DNA of 64,000 bases from Flavobacterium crocinum. Its GTDB lineage: Bacteria > Bacteroidota > Bacteroidia > Flavobacteriales > Flavobacteriaceae. The DNA lies in NCBI RefSeq assembly GCF_003122385.1, contig NZ_CP029255.1, positions 4,650,001 through 4,714,000 on the forward strand, in the 5' to 3' direction. Of the stretch, positions 28,043 to 36,582 are shown one piece after another. Positions within the stretch are counted from its first letter, which is position 1; every line of letters begins with the position of its first letter. Under the pieces are notes generated by a model. The model was not told the DNA's origin, searched no databases, and worked only from the letters and a program-made list of their open reading frames with translations. A program made the translations under genes and the position numbers.

Positions 28043-28218
28043 ATGTTCCGTAGGAACATCTCACCGGTAGAAAATGATTAGTCCATTTGTTTACGTTCTG
28101 TAGGAACGTTTGATGTGTTGTATTATTAAAAAATGGCAAAAACACAAACGTTCCTACGGAACGTGAAATGCCGGTAACGTTATAATTTTTTCTACCAACG
28201 AAACATTCCTACGGAATG
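28043..28218. repeat. Cluster of four short palindromes (TTCCGTAGGAA type) in nested inversion
   Basis: Palindromes at 28043-28059 (ATGTTCCGTAGGAACAT), 28093-28109, 28148-28164 (ACGTTCCTACGGAACGT) and 28204-28218 share a TTC(C/T)GTAGGAA core. The outer two and their GGTAGAAAA flanks are inverted relative to each other, so the block can fold on itself. It fills most of the 404-bp gap 27936-28339, in which no gene was seen. Confidence 0.7.
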
Positions 28219-28237
28219 ATAACTGATGTAAAAAAAA

Positions 28238-28259
28238 GAGCTCTTTCTAAAAACAGCTC
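28238..28259 (-). terminator. Weak rho-independent terminator after TIGR04222-like gene
   Basis: A GAGCT/AGCTC stem with a 12-nt loop is followed on the minus strand by seven T residues (28231-28237). It occupies the same relative position as the stronger terminator at 29855-29878 and shares the conserved spacer described at 28269-28313. Confidence 0.55.
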
Positions 28260-28268
28260 GCAATTCGT

Positions 28269-28313
28269 TTTTTCAAGTTAGCTGTGTACGCTTACTAATT
28301 CAAAATACTTCTG
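28269..28313 (-). repeat. Duplicated 3'-flank module, copy A
   Basis: A 45-nt stretch (containing GCTTACTAATTCAAAATACT) between a stop codon and its terminator is about 90% identical to copy B at 29886-29930. Both copies have the same order: stop codon, 45-mer, hairpin beginning GAGCTGT on the minus strand, T-run. Confidence 0.75.
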
Positions 28314-28339
28314 AAAAAATTAATGCAAAATGTACTTTA

Positions 28340-29752
28340 TTAATCTCCACCTCCACAGCCGCCGCAGGAACTGCCACAAGAGCTTCCGCAGGAACTGGAA
28401 GAACTTGAACACGAAGAACCACAGGATGATGATGAGGATGAACTTGAAGTCCCCGAATCTTTGCTGAAAAAGTTATTAGAACTAGAATTTGTACTATTAG
28501 CTATTGGAATAAAAAAACTGGAGAGTACTACACTTCCATATAAAAAATAATTCCATTCCCAATTGTTTTGGACTTCATTATTATTTCTGATTTCTTTTTT
28601 TAATGCAGATGAAATGACCTTAGAAAACATAAAAGTTGTTAGTCTATTGATATAGCCAATCGAAATTAATACTAAAGGAACAATTGCTAATAATAAAAAT
28701 GTTATGGGTTTGCCTCTCCAAATCCCCGTAATAAATCTGCTGAAGATAATACTGAGCAATACTCCTAAAACAATCATAACAGCAGTAGCAATAAATGCAA
28801 ATTCCTTTGAGGTAATAACTCTGTTTCTAATTCTATACGTTGCTTTTTGTAATTGGTCAAAAATGGGTTTCTGTTTTACAGTGTGACATAAATCTTTATA
28901 AGAAACAGATTCGGAATCTCTCATAAATTCAATTACACAGTTTTCATATTTATTATCCCCTAAACTTTTATCAAGTAATTCTAACCTGTTATCTGTTCTA
29001 ATTCTAATTTTTTTATTCTGAATCAAATTATTGACAACGCCATGAATCACTTTTTCCAGTTTACCTTCTTTAAAGAAAACCAACTCCAAAGCAGACAGAT
29101 TTTGAACAATTGGATTGGATTTAATTCTATTATATAAGGAAAGAAAACTTCTTCTGATATAAAATTCCAACAGCATAATAATTGCAAAAAACACTATAAA
29201 ATAGCCGATCAGAAAATCTGGATTTTTAATTTTTATTAGAATAGGAAAAATCAAAAGACAAACTGGAATCGAAGCAATTATAGCATATTTTAAAAAGTTT
29301 CTTCGAAGTGTAGCAACATTAAATCTGCTATGGACAAGTTCTAAAGAATCAAGTTCATTGGTATAATACCAAACTTCCAAAGGCTGTTTTCCAAAGTTGA
29401 TTTCATACAACTCTTTGGTACGTTCTTTCGCTTTATGAAACATTTCAAAATCAGACCGATTATGAGTCGACGGAATATGTTCGATTCTTTTGCCTAAAAG
29501 ATTACAGAAATCGGTATATGAGTTTGTAAAAATTAAATGCTGATGCCAGACAATATCCACTATTTCTGAAGGCGAAACCATTTCACTTTGAGTTGCGGCC
29601 AAAAACATGAACTTTTTATATTCTAATAAAGCAACTTGAGTAAAATATAATGTCCAATGATTTTCGAGCGCTAATCTTGTAGAAAATCCGTACTGCTCTG
29701 TGGCTTTATCAAAGTCAAAACCCTGAACTTTTTCCCAAAGAATTTTATCCAT
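28340..29752 (-). CDS. Membrane protein with WHxH motif and Cys/Ser/Gly-rich tail (TIGR04222-like)
   Basis: A 470-residue protein with an N-terminal helical region containing IVDIVWHQHLIF (WHQH at 69-72), which recalls the glycine-rich-domain-protein (GRDP) repeat, followed by two hydrophobic segments (~148-190), a soluble stretch, two more membrane segments (~315-365) and a last one (~408-425). The final ~35 residues are almost only Cys, Ser and Gly. This layout resembles TIGR04222 membrane proteins, whose function is unknown. There is no signal peptide. It is flanked by a terminator on each side, so it is probably monocistronic and unrelated to the glycan loci. The Cys-rich tail might bind metal or form disulfides. 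Confidence 0.75.
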   Translation of the reverse strand: MDKILWEKVQGFDFDKATEQYGFSTRLALENHWTLYFTQVALLEYKKFMFLAATQSEMVSPSEIVDIVWHQHLIFTNSYTDFCNLLGKRIEHIPSTHNRSDFEMFHKAKERTKELYEINFGKQPLEVWYYTNELDSLELVHSRFNVATLRRNFLKYAIIASIPVCLLIFPILIKIKNPDFLIGYFIVFFAIIMLLEFYIRRSFLSLYNRIKSNPIVQNLSALELVFFKEGKLEKVIHGVVNNLIQNKKIRIRTDNRLELLDKSLGDNKYENCVIEFMRDSESVSYKDLCHTVKQKPIFDQLQKATYRIRNRVITSKEFAFIATAVMIVLGVLLSIIFSRFITGIWRGKPITFLLLAIVPLVLISIGYINRLTTFMFSKVISSALKKEIRNNNEVQNNWEWNYFLYGSVVLSSFFIPIANSTNSSSNNFFSKDSGTSSSSSSSSCGSSCSSSSSSCGSSCGSSCGGCGGGD

Positions 29753-29854
29753 AAAGAAACTTTAATCGTTGAATTCAGATCAAATATAACAGGTAATTTT
29801 TGTCTGACAAATTAAGTTGAGAAAATACTCCGTTACATTTTAAACTAAAAAAAA

Positions 29855-29878
29855 AGAGCTGTCAATTAAGACAGCTCT
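29855..29878 (-). terminator. Rho-independent terminator after the M16 peptidase gene
   Basis: A 9-bp perfect stem AGAGCTGTC/GACAGCTCT with a 6-nt loop, followed on the minus strand by at least eight T residues (29847-29854), lies about 80 nt beyond the M16 stop codon. It closes the sigma/FecR/SusCD/redox/peptidase block. Confidence 0.85.
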
Positions 29879-29885
29879 CCGTAGG

Positions 29886-29930
29886 TTTTTCAAGTTAGTT
29901 GTATATGCTTACTAATTCAAAATACTTCTT
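29886..29930 (-). repeat. Duplicated 3'-flank module, copy B
   Basis: This is the second copy of the 45-mer at 28269-28313, placed between the M16 stop codon and its terminator. Confidence 0.75.
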
Positions 29931-29956
29931 AAAAACAAATGAAAAACCAATGTATG

Positions 29957-32788
29957 CTAATATTGTGGTCCAGCAACCTGCGGTTTCGATTTCATGATTA
30001 CTTCAACTGTACTTGGTTTTGCGAAGAATTCTTTAGCGAAAGCTTTTAAATCGGCTGCTGTGATTTCGTTTAAAGTTTTTTTGTAAATAACGTCGTCTTT
30101 GAACGTTTCATTGTTCAATATCATATTATTTAAACTGCTTAGCCAAAATCCGTTTGTCAGGACTTTTTCTGCTCTAGCTTTTAAAACCGTATTTTTAACC
30201 GATTGAATGTCTTCTTCTTTCGCTTCTTTTTGTTGCATTAAAGCGATTTGCTCGTAAACAATTTTCGTTAGTTTTTCTTCTTTTGCAGGATCACTGTCAA
30301 AATTAATCGTCATTGAATATTCATCAGACGGCAGACGGCTCACTGAATTAGAGACATGAACACCATAACTTCCGCCCTCTTCTTCACGAATTAAGTCCAG
30401 GTATTTTTTAGACAATAATTCAGATAAAATATGCATTGTAAATACATTTTTATAGTTGTACGGAAATTGTTTTACAAATCGAATGTAAACACTCGCTTTT
30501 GGAACATTCATCTCGCGAACCAATAACTGCTTTGCAATTCCCGGTGCTGGATCTAAATGATTGTCAACATAATTTTCTTTTTTGTTTGCATCTGCTGTTA
30601 TACTTCCAATATATTTTTCCAATAATGCAATGGCATTTTCAGGAAGATTTCCGGTAAATACAAAAGTAAAATCGGCTGCATTTTGAATTCTTTGTTTATA
30701 GATTTCCGAAGCTTTTTCGAAACTCAATCTTTTCAGAAAATCTTCATTCAACAAAGGAACTCTTTTGTTATGATTGTAATTTAACTGCGAAATAGTATCC
30801 TTAAAAACTTTCGGATTGGTATTCGCAGCGTTTTCTAAAGAATTACTAAAACCGGTCAGCATTCTTGCGTACGAATCTTTATCAAATCTTGGCTGTTCAA
30901 AATAGAGATACAGCAATTGTAATAAAGTCTCAAAATCCTTTTGGTTACTTGAACCTTGAAAACCTTCCGTCAACTCTGTAATATAGGGTTTTACGTTAGC
31001 GATTTTACCGTTTAATTTATCTTTTAAATCAGTGCTTTTAAATGCGCCTAAACCCGAACTTTCTACCAAACTTACCGCAATTTGAGAAGACGGAATATCT
31101 TCTGTTTTAATTAATGAACTTCCTCCTAAACTATAAGCAGAAAACAAAACTTCATCTTTTGCTAAAGTCGTTGGATATAAAACGATCTTGGCTCCATTTC
31201 CTAAAACATAACTTTTCGCTCCTTTTATTCCTTCAATCGGCGTTTCTTTTGTCACTTTAGAACCTTTCAATTCTGCTGTAATCAAAGGCTGATCTGTATC
31301 GGTTTCTTTGTATTTCTCAAGAAGCATTTTCTTAACTTCTGCCATGATTTTCAGATAATCTTCTTTTGAAGGATATACTACATCGCTTTTATCCGGGCCT
31401 GTAACCGTCATCACAATATTATCGGTTGTCTGAAGCTTTTTAACCGCCTGATTGATCTCTGAAAGCGTAATCGAAGCCAATCTTTTTTTTATGTTTTCAT
31501 ACTCCGCTTCAATGCTTTCAAACGGAACCGCTTTCAGAAAATATTCCACTAATTGTTCAGAGAAAGTATCATTATCAATTTTGTCTTTATTCTGAAGCAG
31601 ATTTTCATAATAACTCAAAACACTTTCTTTGTTTCGGTCTAATTCTTTTTGTGTGAATCCGTAACGAATCGCTCTTTCGGTTTCGATCATCATTTCTTTG
31701 AAACCTTCCAGTGTTTTATTGTTTTTTGGAACCATATATAAACTGTGCGAATTGGTTAGTCTTGAAACTTCCGAAGGTCCAGTTGCCATTTTTAGTACAG
31801 CGGTTTCATTGTTTTGAATAAATTCCTGATAACGTCTGTTCATCATATCGGTTGCCAGATTATTGACTAAATCTCTTCTGATCTTTTCGTTATTCTTTAC
31901 TTTATCATAGTCTTTTTTGTAGTAAAGAATAATTGAAGTTTCCTGCGCTTCTTTATCTTTTGCCAAAACATATTCCATTCCTTTATTTTTCGGAATTGAA
32001 ACATAATAACGTTCTGCTGGATTCTTAGGCATTTCTATAGAAGAAAAAGTTTCAATGATTTTCTTTTCAATTTCTTTTACATCAATGTCTCCAACTACAA
32101 TAACAGCTTGTAAATCTGGGCGGTACCATTTTTTATAATAATCTCTAAGAACCTGATAATCAAAATTATTAATAATATTCAAATCGCCGATTACATCACG
32201 TTTTGCGTATTTAGAACCTTTGTATAACGTTTTATCAGTTTCTAAACGAAGTCTGAAATCAGAATCACGTCTGGTGCGCCATTCTTCTCTAATTACGCCT
32301 CTTTCTGCATCAATTTCTGAATCTTTTAAAGAAAGAAAACCTGACCAATCGTGTAATGCCAAAAGACAGGAATCAATTAGTTTTGAATCTGTTGCCGGAA
32401 CATTACTCAAATTATAAACGGTTTGATCTTGTGCCGTATAAGCATTGATATCGGCACCAAAACGAACTCCTTTTTTCTCCAGCATATCGATAATTCCTTT
32501 TCCTTCAAAGTTTTTTGTTCCGTTAAAAGCCATGTGTTCCAGGAAATGCGCCAATCCGTTTTGATCGTCGTTTTCTAAAATTGCGCCGACATTTTGAGCG
32601 AAATAAAAACAAACACGGTCTTTTGGAAATTCATTATGTAGGACATAATATTTCATTCCGTTTTTTAATTTTCCCGAAACTACGTTTTTGTCCAACGGAA
32701 TTGTGGTCGAAAACTGGGCAACGCTTTTTAATCCGATTAAAAGGACAAAAAGCCAATATTTTAATTGAAAGATTTTCATTTGATACAT
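29957..32788 (-). CDS. Exported M16-family zinc metallopeptidase (pitrilysin/PqqL-like)
   Basis: A ~943-residue protein with two M16 halves. The inverted zinc motif HFLEH (about His81-Glu84-His85) is in the N-terminal half with the downstream ligand region ERGVIREEWR; the C-terminal half has the R/Y-type substrate-binding segment EEEGGSYGVHVSNSVSR. A signal peptide (LLIGLKSVAQ) places it in the periplasm. M16 enzymes degrade unfolded peptides inside a closed chamber, and exported ones are commonly coupled to TonB-dependent importers. The start at 32788 (TAAA upstream, signal peptide directly following) is preferred to a frame from 32854 that adds a hydrophilic stretch. It is 146 bp after the DsbD-like gene, with a degenerate repeat between. 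Confidence 0.93.
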   Translation of the reverse strand: MYQMKIFQLKYWLFVLLIGLKSVAQFSTTIPLDKNVVSGKLKNGMKYYVLHNEFPKDRVCFYFAQNVGAILENDDQNGLAHFLEHMAFNGTKNFEGKGIIDMLEKKGVRFGADINAYTAQDQTVYNLSNVPATDSKLIDSCLLALHDWSGFLSLKDSEIDAERGVIREEWRTRRDSDFRLRLETDKTLYKGSKYAKRDVIGDLNIINNFDYQVLRDYYKKWYRPDLQAVIVVGDIDVKEIEKKIIETFSSIEMPKNPAERYYVSIPKNKGMEYVLAKDKEAQETSIILYYKKDYDKVKNNEKIRRDLVNNLATDMMNRRYQEFIQNNETAVLKMATGPSEVSRLTNSHSLYMVPKNNKTLEGFKEMMIETERAIRYGFTQKELDRNKESVLSYYENLLQNKDKIDNDTFSEQLVEYFLKAVPFESIEAEYENIKKRLASITLSEINQAVKKLQTTDNIVMTVTGPDKSDVVYPSKEDYLKIMAEVKKMLLEKYKETDTDQPLITAELKGSKVTKETPIEGIKGAKSYVLGNGAKIVLYPTTLAKDEVLFSAYSLGGSSLIKTEDIPSSQIAVSLVESSGLGAFKSTDLKDKLNGKIANVKPYITELTEGFQGSSNQKDFETLLQLLYLYFEQPRFDKDSYARMLTGFSNSLENAANTNPKVFKDTISQLNYNHNKRVPLLNEDFLKRLSFEKASEIYKQRIQNAADFTFVFTGNLPENAIALLEKYIGSITADANKKENYVDNHLDPAPGIAKQLLVREMNVPKASVYIRFVKQFPYNYKNVFTMHILSELLSKKYLDLIREEEGGSYGVHVSNSVSRLPSDEYSMTINFDSDPAKEEKLTKIVYEQIALMQQKEAKEEDIQSVKNTVLKARAEKVLTNGFWLSSLNNMILNNETFKDDVIYKKTLNEITAADLKAFAKEFFAKPSTVEVIMKSKPQVAGPQY

Positions 32789-32809
32789 TTTATTTTTGGG
32801 TTGATTGGT

Positions 32810-32934
32810 ACGCGGATTTAACGGATTCGCTTTCGCGAAAACGCGGATTTTCACTGATTTTAGTATAATATTTAAAAAAAATCCGTTTTTATCAGCGTCT
32901 TTACGAAGTAAATCCGTTTCATCCGTGTCCCAAA
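32810..32934. repeat. Degenerate inverted repeat (GCGGATTTAACGGATT type)
   Basis: The gap between the DsbD-like and M16 genes has repeated GCGGATT, AACGGATT and AATCCGTTT units in inverted orientation (32819-32863 with 32880-32925), with TTTCGCGAAA inside. It is a worn palindromic element. Confidence 0.5.
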
Positions 32935-35004
32935 TTATTTTTTAAAGTTCCGGACTCCTTCCTGAAGCCACTCATAATATGCCTTTATATCTGGATTATA
33001 AGCCGATGGTTTATTCAAATCATTTTCCTGATGATCCATTAAAACGTAATACGGCTGTGCATTGGTTTTGTATTTCAGAATCTGAAGTTCACTCCATTTC
33101 TGTCCTGTATATTTTAGGACTTTGCCTGTAATTTTGGAAGTAACTTGTTCCTCTTCAGATAAAGGCCTTTTGTCGTCTACATATAAAGAAATCAGAACCA
33201 CATCATTATTTAGAACATTCAAAACTTTTGGATCCGGCCAGACACGTTCTTCCATTTTACGGCAGTTTACACAGGCATATCCTGTAAAATCTAACATTAT
33301 GGGTTTGTTTACTTTTTTCGCATAAGCTAAACCTTCCTCATAATCATGAAAAGTCGGAATTCCGTTTGGACCGCTTTCTGCGCCTTCTGGCAATGCTGTT
33401 TTTTCATTGTTTTGAGTTACAACATTTCCAAATCCATTTGGCGATTCACTGTATTGTTTTGCCGGCGGAAATCCACTGATATATTGCAAAGGAGCGCCCC
33501 AAAGTCCGGGAATCATATACACCACAAATGCCAGAACCATAATTCCTAAACTCAGTCTTCCAACAGAAATATGAGTTACAGGCGAATCATGTGACAACTG
33601 GATTTTGCCAAATAAATAAAAAGCTAAAACAGAGAATATGGCAATCCAAATGGCCAGGAATACTTCTCTTTCTAATAAATGCAATTGTAAAACTAAGTCG
33701 GCGTTGCTTAAGAATTTAAAGGCTAAAGCCAATTCTAAAAATCCTAAAACCACTTTAACGGAATTTAACCAGCCACCCGATTTTGGAAGTGAATTCATCC
33801 AGCCCGGAAAAGCGGCAAACAAAGCAAACGGCAATGCAATCGCTAATGAAAAACCAAGCATTCCGACAATGGGAGCAATTCCTGCCTGACTTGCCGCCTG
33901 AACTAATAAAGTCCCGACAATTGGACCTGTACAAGAAAACGAAACAACAGCCAAAGCCAATGCCATAAAGAAAATACCAAAAGCGCCACCCATTTCCGAC
34001 TTCTGATCAATTTTCGTCAGCCATGAACTTGGCAATACAATTTCGAAAGCGCCTAAAAAGGACAAGGCAAAAACTAATAAAAGCAGGAAAAATACAATAT
34101 TGAAAACGACATTGGTTGCTAAAGCATTTAGTGCATCGGCTCCAAAAATCGCTGTAACCAAACTTCCTAAAATCACATAAATTACGATAATAAAAATACC
34201 ATACATCATGGCATTTCTAATTCCGGTTGCTTTGGTTTTACTTTGTTTGGTAAAGAAACTTACCGTCATTGGAATCATCGGGAATACACAAGGCGTAAAC
34301 AAAGCCGCAAGACCTCCTAAAAAGCTGAAGAAAAATAATGTCCATAAGCTTTCTTCAGGAGCTGTTTTTCCTGTTGAAGTTTTTGCTGAATTATTTAAAG
34401 TTTCAGGAGTGTCCTTGCTGGCAATGCTAACAGAATCTGTTGTGTTGTTTGTGGTATCCTGTTTAGTAATTGATTCGTCTTTTGGAGCCAAATCTGTATT
34501 TTTTTCTTCTGGAGCTGTACTTGCTAATTCTTCGTTTTTAACTGGTACATCCGATTTTTTAAAGGTAAATTTTACTTCTTTTTCTCCCGGAGGCAAACAG
34601 CTGTTATCATTGCAGACCATAAAAAATATTACAGCATCAATAGTAAAAGCAGCGTTTGTTTTTCTTTCGATATTCTGTGTAAAAATGGCTTTATCTGCAA
34701 AGTATTTAATTCGCATATTAAAAACAGGATCGTCTACTTCGTGTCCTGCAGGCTCGACTACAGAACCTATTGTCTTGTAGTTTTTAGACTTTGGAAAAGT
34801 AAAACTTGTCGGAGCTGGTCCTCCAGAAGGAACGTTCTGAGAATAAATATGCCAGCCTTTATCAATTTTAGCAATTATACTCAAAGTATATTTGTTTTCT
34901 CCTATTTCTTTTACTGAAGTGGTAAATGAAACGGGATCGTAAATTTGGGCTGTAAGATTGCTTATCGCAAAGAATATTGCGATAAAAAGAAATATTTTTT
35001 TCAT
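32935..35004 (-). CDS. DsbD-type thiol:disulfide interchange protein
   Basis: A 689-residue inner-membrane reductase that moves electrons from cytoplasmic thioredoxin to periplasmic thiol proteins. It has a signal peptide (SNLTAQ), an N-terminal DsbD-alpha-like beta-sandwich (about residues 25-155, with Cys pair in MVCNDNSCLPPG), a linker, a CcdA-type membrane region (~230-470, with CVFPMIPM and SFSCTGPIVG cysteines), and a C-terminal thioredoxin domain with CVNC (578-581). All three cysteine pairs expected for a complete relay are present. Downstream of TlpA-like and hydrolase genes, it could supply reducing power to the TlpA-like protein at 36583-38574. Confidence 0.92.
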   Translation of the reverse strand: MKKIFLFIAIFFAISNLTAQIYDPVSFTTSVKEIGENKYTLSIIAKIDKGWHIYSQNVPSGGPAPTSFTFPKSKNYKTIGSVVEPAGHEVDDPVFNMRIKYFADKAIFTQNIERKTNAAFTIDAVIFFMVCNDNSCLPPGEKEVKFTFKKSDVPVKNEELASTAPEEKNTDLAPKDESITKQDTTNNTTDSVSIASKDTPETLNNSAKTSTGKTAPEESLWTLFFFSFLGGLAALFTPCVFPMIPMTVSFFTKQSKTKATGIRNAMMYGIFIIVIYVILGSLVTAIFGADALNALATNVVFNIVFFLLLLVFALSFLGAFEIVLPSSWLTKIDQKSEMGGAFGIFFMALALAVVSFSCTGPIVGTLLVQAASQAGIAPIVGMLGFSLAIALPFALFAAFPGWMNSLPKSGGWLNSVKVVLGFLELALAFKFLSNADLVLQLHLLEREVFLAIWIAIFSVLAFYLFGKIQLSHDSPVTHISVGRLSLGIMVLAFVVYMIPGLWGAPLQYISGFPPAKQYSESPNGFGNVVTQNNEKTALPEGAESGPNGIPTFHDYEEGLAYAKKVNKPIMLDFTGYACVNCRKMEERVWPDPKVLNVLNNDVVLISLYVDDKRPLSEEEQVTSKITGKVLKYTGQKWSELQILKYKTNAQPYYVLMDHQENDLNKPSAYNPDIKAYYEWLQEGVRNFKK

Positions 35005-35039
35005 GATGAAAATATTGATTTTTATTTAGATTTCTCTTT

Positions 35040-35143
35040 TTTGTCATCCTGACGAAGGAAGGATCACATGTGAAACTCGACAAAGCAGGTCGCCAATCTT
35101 TGTAGAATTTCTAGTGTGATTCCTCGTTCCTCGGAATGACAAA
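35040..35143. repeat. Long-armed inverted repeat, copy 3 (imperfect)
   Basis: The left arm is of the TCCTGACGAAGGAAGG subtype, the right arm of a TCCTCGTTCCTCGGAATGAC subtype, so the two arms match only partly. It looks like a hybrid of two subtypes or a decayed copy. Confidence 0.7.
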
Positions 35144-35172
35144 CAGAACCATTAAACTCTTTTAAAAAAGTA

Positions 35173-36564
35173 CTATTTTTTATATCGAGCCAAAATCCAT
35201 TTTGAAATATCCTCTAAAACTTCTGTAGCAAAAACTTCATCGAGCTCTGAAACTTCTTTCTGAGTACAAGTTTTACAATGCTGATACATGTGATTTAAAC
35301 CGGGATAAATCTTGGTTGTCAAATCTTTTGTACCTAGATATTTTTTAAATGAATCAATATTCTCCACAGCAGGAACCTGAATGTCTTTGTCTCCATTTGC
35401 TATAAATACCGGAACTGTAATCTTTGGCAGATAGTTTTCTGGTTTGTAATGAATCGTGTAACGATACCATTTCCTATCGGCATCTTTTCCATAACGGTAT
35501 AAGAAAGTCTGATCGCGTCCATCCCACATTTGTACTTCTTTTAAAGTTGTGGTGTCTTGTTGTTGCATCCATTCTTTTAACTTTACTTCCATTGCAGGCT
35601 GTGCAGATTCATTGTCTTTGGTATCATAAACCACTTTAAACATAATGTTGTACATTTCCATCTGTTTGGCTACAACTTTATCTGAGAATTTATAACTTTT
35701 TAAAATAGCTGTGTTTTGAAGATTCAGCATTTCTAATCCGCTTACGCCAACACCAGAAAGACTGATCATAAATTTTACATCTTTATTTCGTGAACTTACG
35801 ATTGAGGCAATCATACCGCCTTCGCTGTGTCCGATTACTCCAATAAAAGAGGGATCTATATTTTTATCACTTTTTAAATAGGCGATTTGTTCTTCAACAT
35901 CATTAGCAAAATCTCCTGTTGTGGCATTTTCAAAATCTCCAGTAGTTTTTCCATATCCACGGTCGTCTACACGTAAAGAAGCGATTCCGTTTTTTGCCAG
36001 ATAGTCTGCCAAAACGGTAAAAGATTGTCTTCCCATATAGGTATAATTACGATCATGCTGTCCTGTTCCTGAAATTAAAATCGCTAATGGATATTTCTTT
36101 TTTCCTTTCGGAATAGTTAATGTTCCGCCATAAGTCAATTTTGTATTTTTTCCTAGAAAAGTCATATCAATAACCTGATAAGGATATGGCTTTTTAGGAT
36201 GCTGCGAAAAATATAACGGTTGGATTTCTTTTTCTTTTTTTAAAACAATTGCTGCGTTTGGAATTGAATAATAATTAAAAATTCCTGAAATCGCACTTTT
36301 ATCGACATTGTATTTCCCTTTAAAAGAAAATCCATACATCTCATTTTTAAAGGATACACTATCACCTTTTACAGTTGTGGCTACTTTTTTATCGATATCT
36401 AATTCCGGCATTTTCACACTTAAAGAATCTGTTTTGTATTTTGCCAAATCTCCCGATAAAACAATTCGGTACGAATGGTACTGTCCCTGCCAGATGGTTT
36501 GTGAAAAACCAATCTGACAGCACAATACTGCTATACTGAGATATAAAAAATTAACAATTTTCAT
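35173..36564 (-). CDS. Exported alpha/beta-hydrolase (serine esterase/peptidase-like)
   Basis: A 463-residue secreted protein: signal peptide (CCQIGFSQ), an N-terminal beta-rich domain (~22-135), then an alpha/beta-hydrolase fold with LISGTGQHDRNYTYMG (oxyanion region), SLRVDDRGYGKTTGD, the nucleophile elbow GHSEGG (Ser247), Asp in ANGDKDIQVP and His in PGLNHMYQHCKTC. The catalytic triad is complete. Similar secreted hydrolases act on esters or acyl-peptides. It follows the TlpA-like gene by 18 bp, so the two are co-transcribed. The substrate is unknown. Confidence 0.9.
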   Translation of the reverse strand: MKIVNFLYLSIAVLCCQIGFSQTIWQGQYHSYRIVLSGDLAKYKTDSLSVKMPELDIDKKVATTVKGDSVSFKNEMYGFSFKGKYNVDKSAISGIFNYYSIPNAAIVLKKEKEIQPLYFSQHPKKPYPYQVIDMTFLGKNTKLTYGGTLTIPKGKKKYPLAILISGTGQHDRNYTYMGRQSFTVLADYLAKNGIASLRVDDRGYGKTTGDFENATTGDFANDVEEQIAYLKSDKNIDPSFIGVIGHSEGGMIASIVSSRNKDVKFMISLSGVGVSGLEMLNLQNTAILKSYKFSDKVVAKQMEMYNIMFKVVYDTKDNESAQPAMEVKLKEWMQQQDTTTLKEVQMWDGRDQTFLYRYGKDADRKWYRYTIHYKPENYLPKITVPVFIANGDKDIQVPAVENIDSFKKYLGTKDLTTKIYPGLNHMYQHCKTCTQKEVSELDEVFATEVLEDISKWILARYKK

Positions 36565-36582
36565 TTTATAATCTTAACTAAA

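Noticed and set aside
28340..28445. Cys/Ser/Gly-rich end of the membrane protein as a frameshift artefact
   Set aside because: The low-complexity tail keeps the same frame, ends with a normal stop codon, and such tails are known in TIGR04222-like proteins.
34208..34780. A 190-codon plus-strand open frame inside the DsbD-like gene
   Set aside because: It is antisense to the conserved membrane region of DsbD; the hydrophobic translation is explained by the complement of transmembrane codons.
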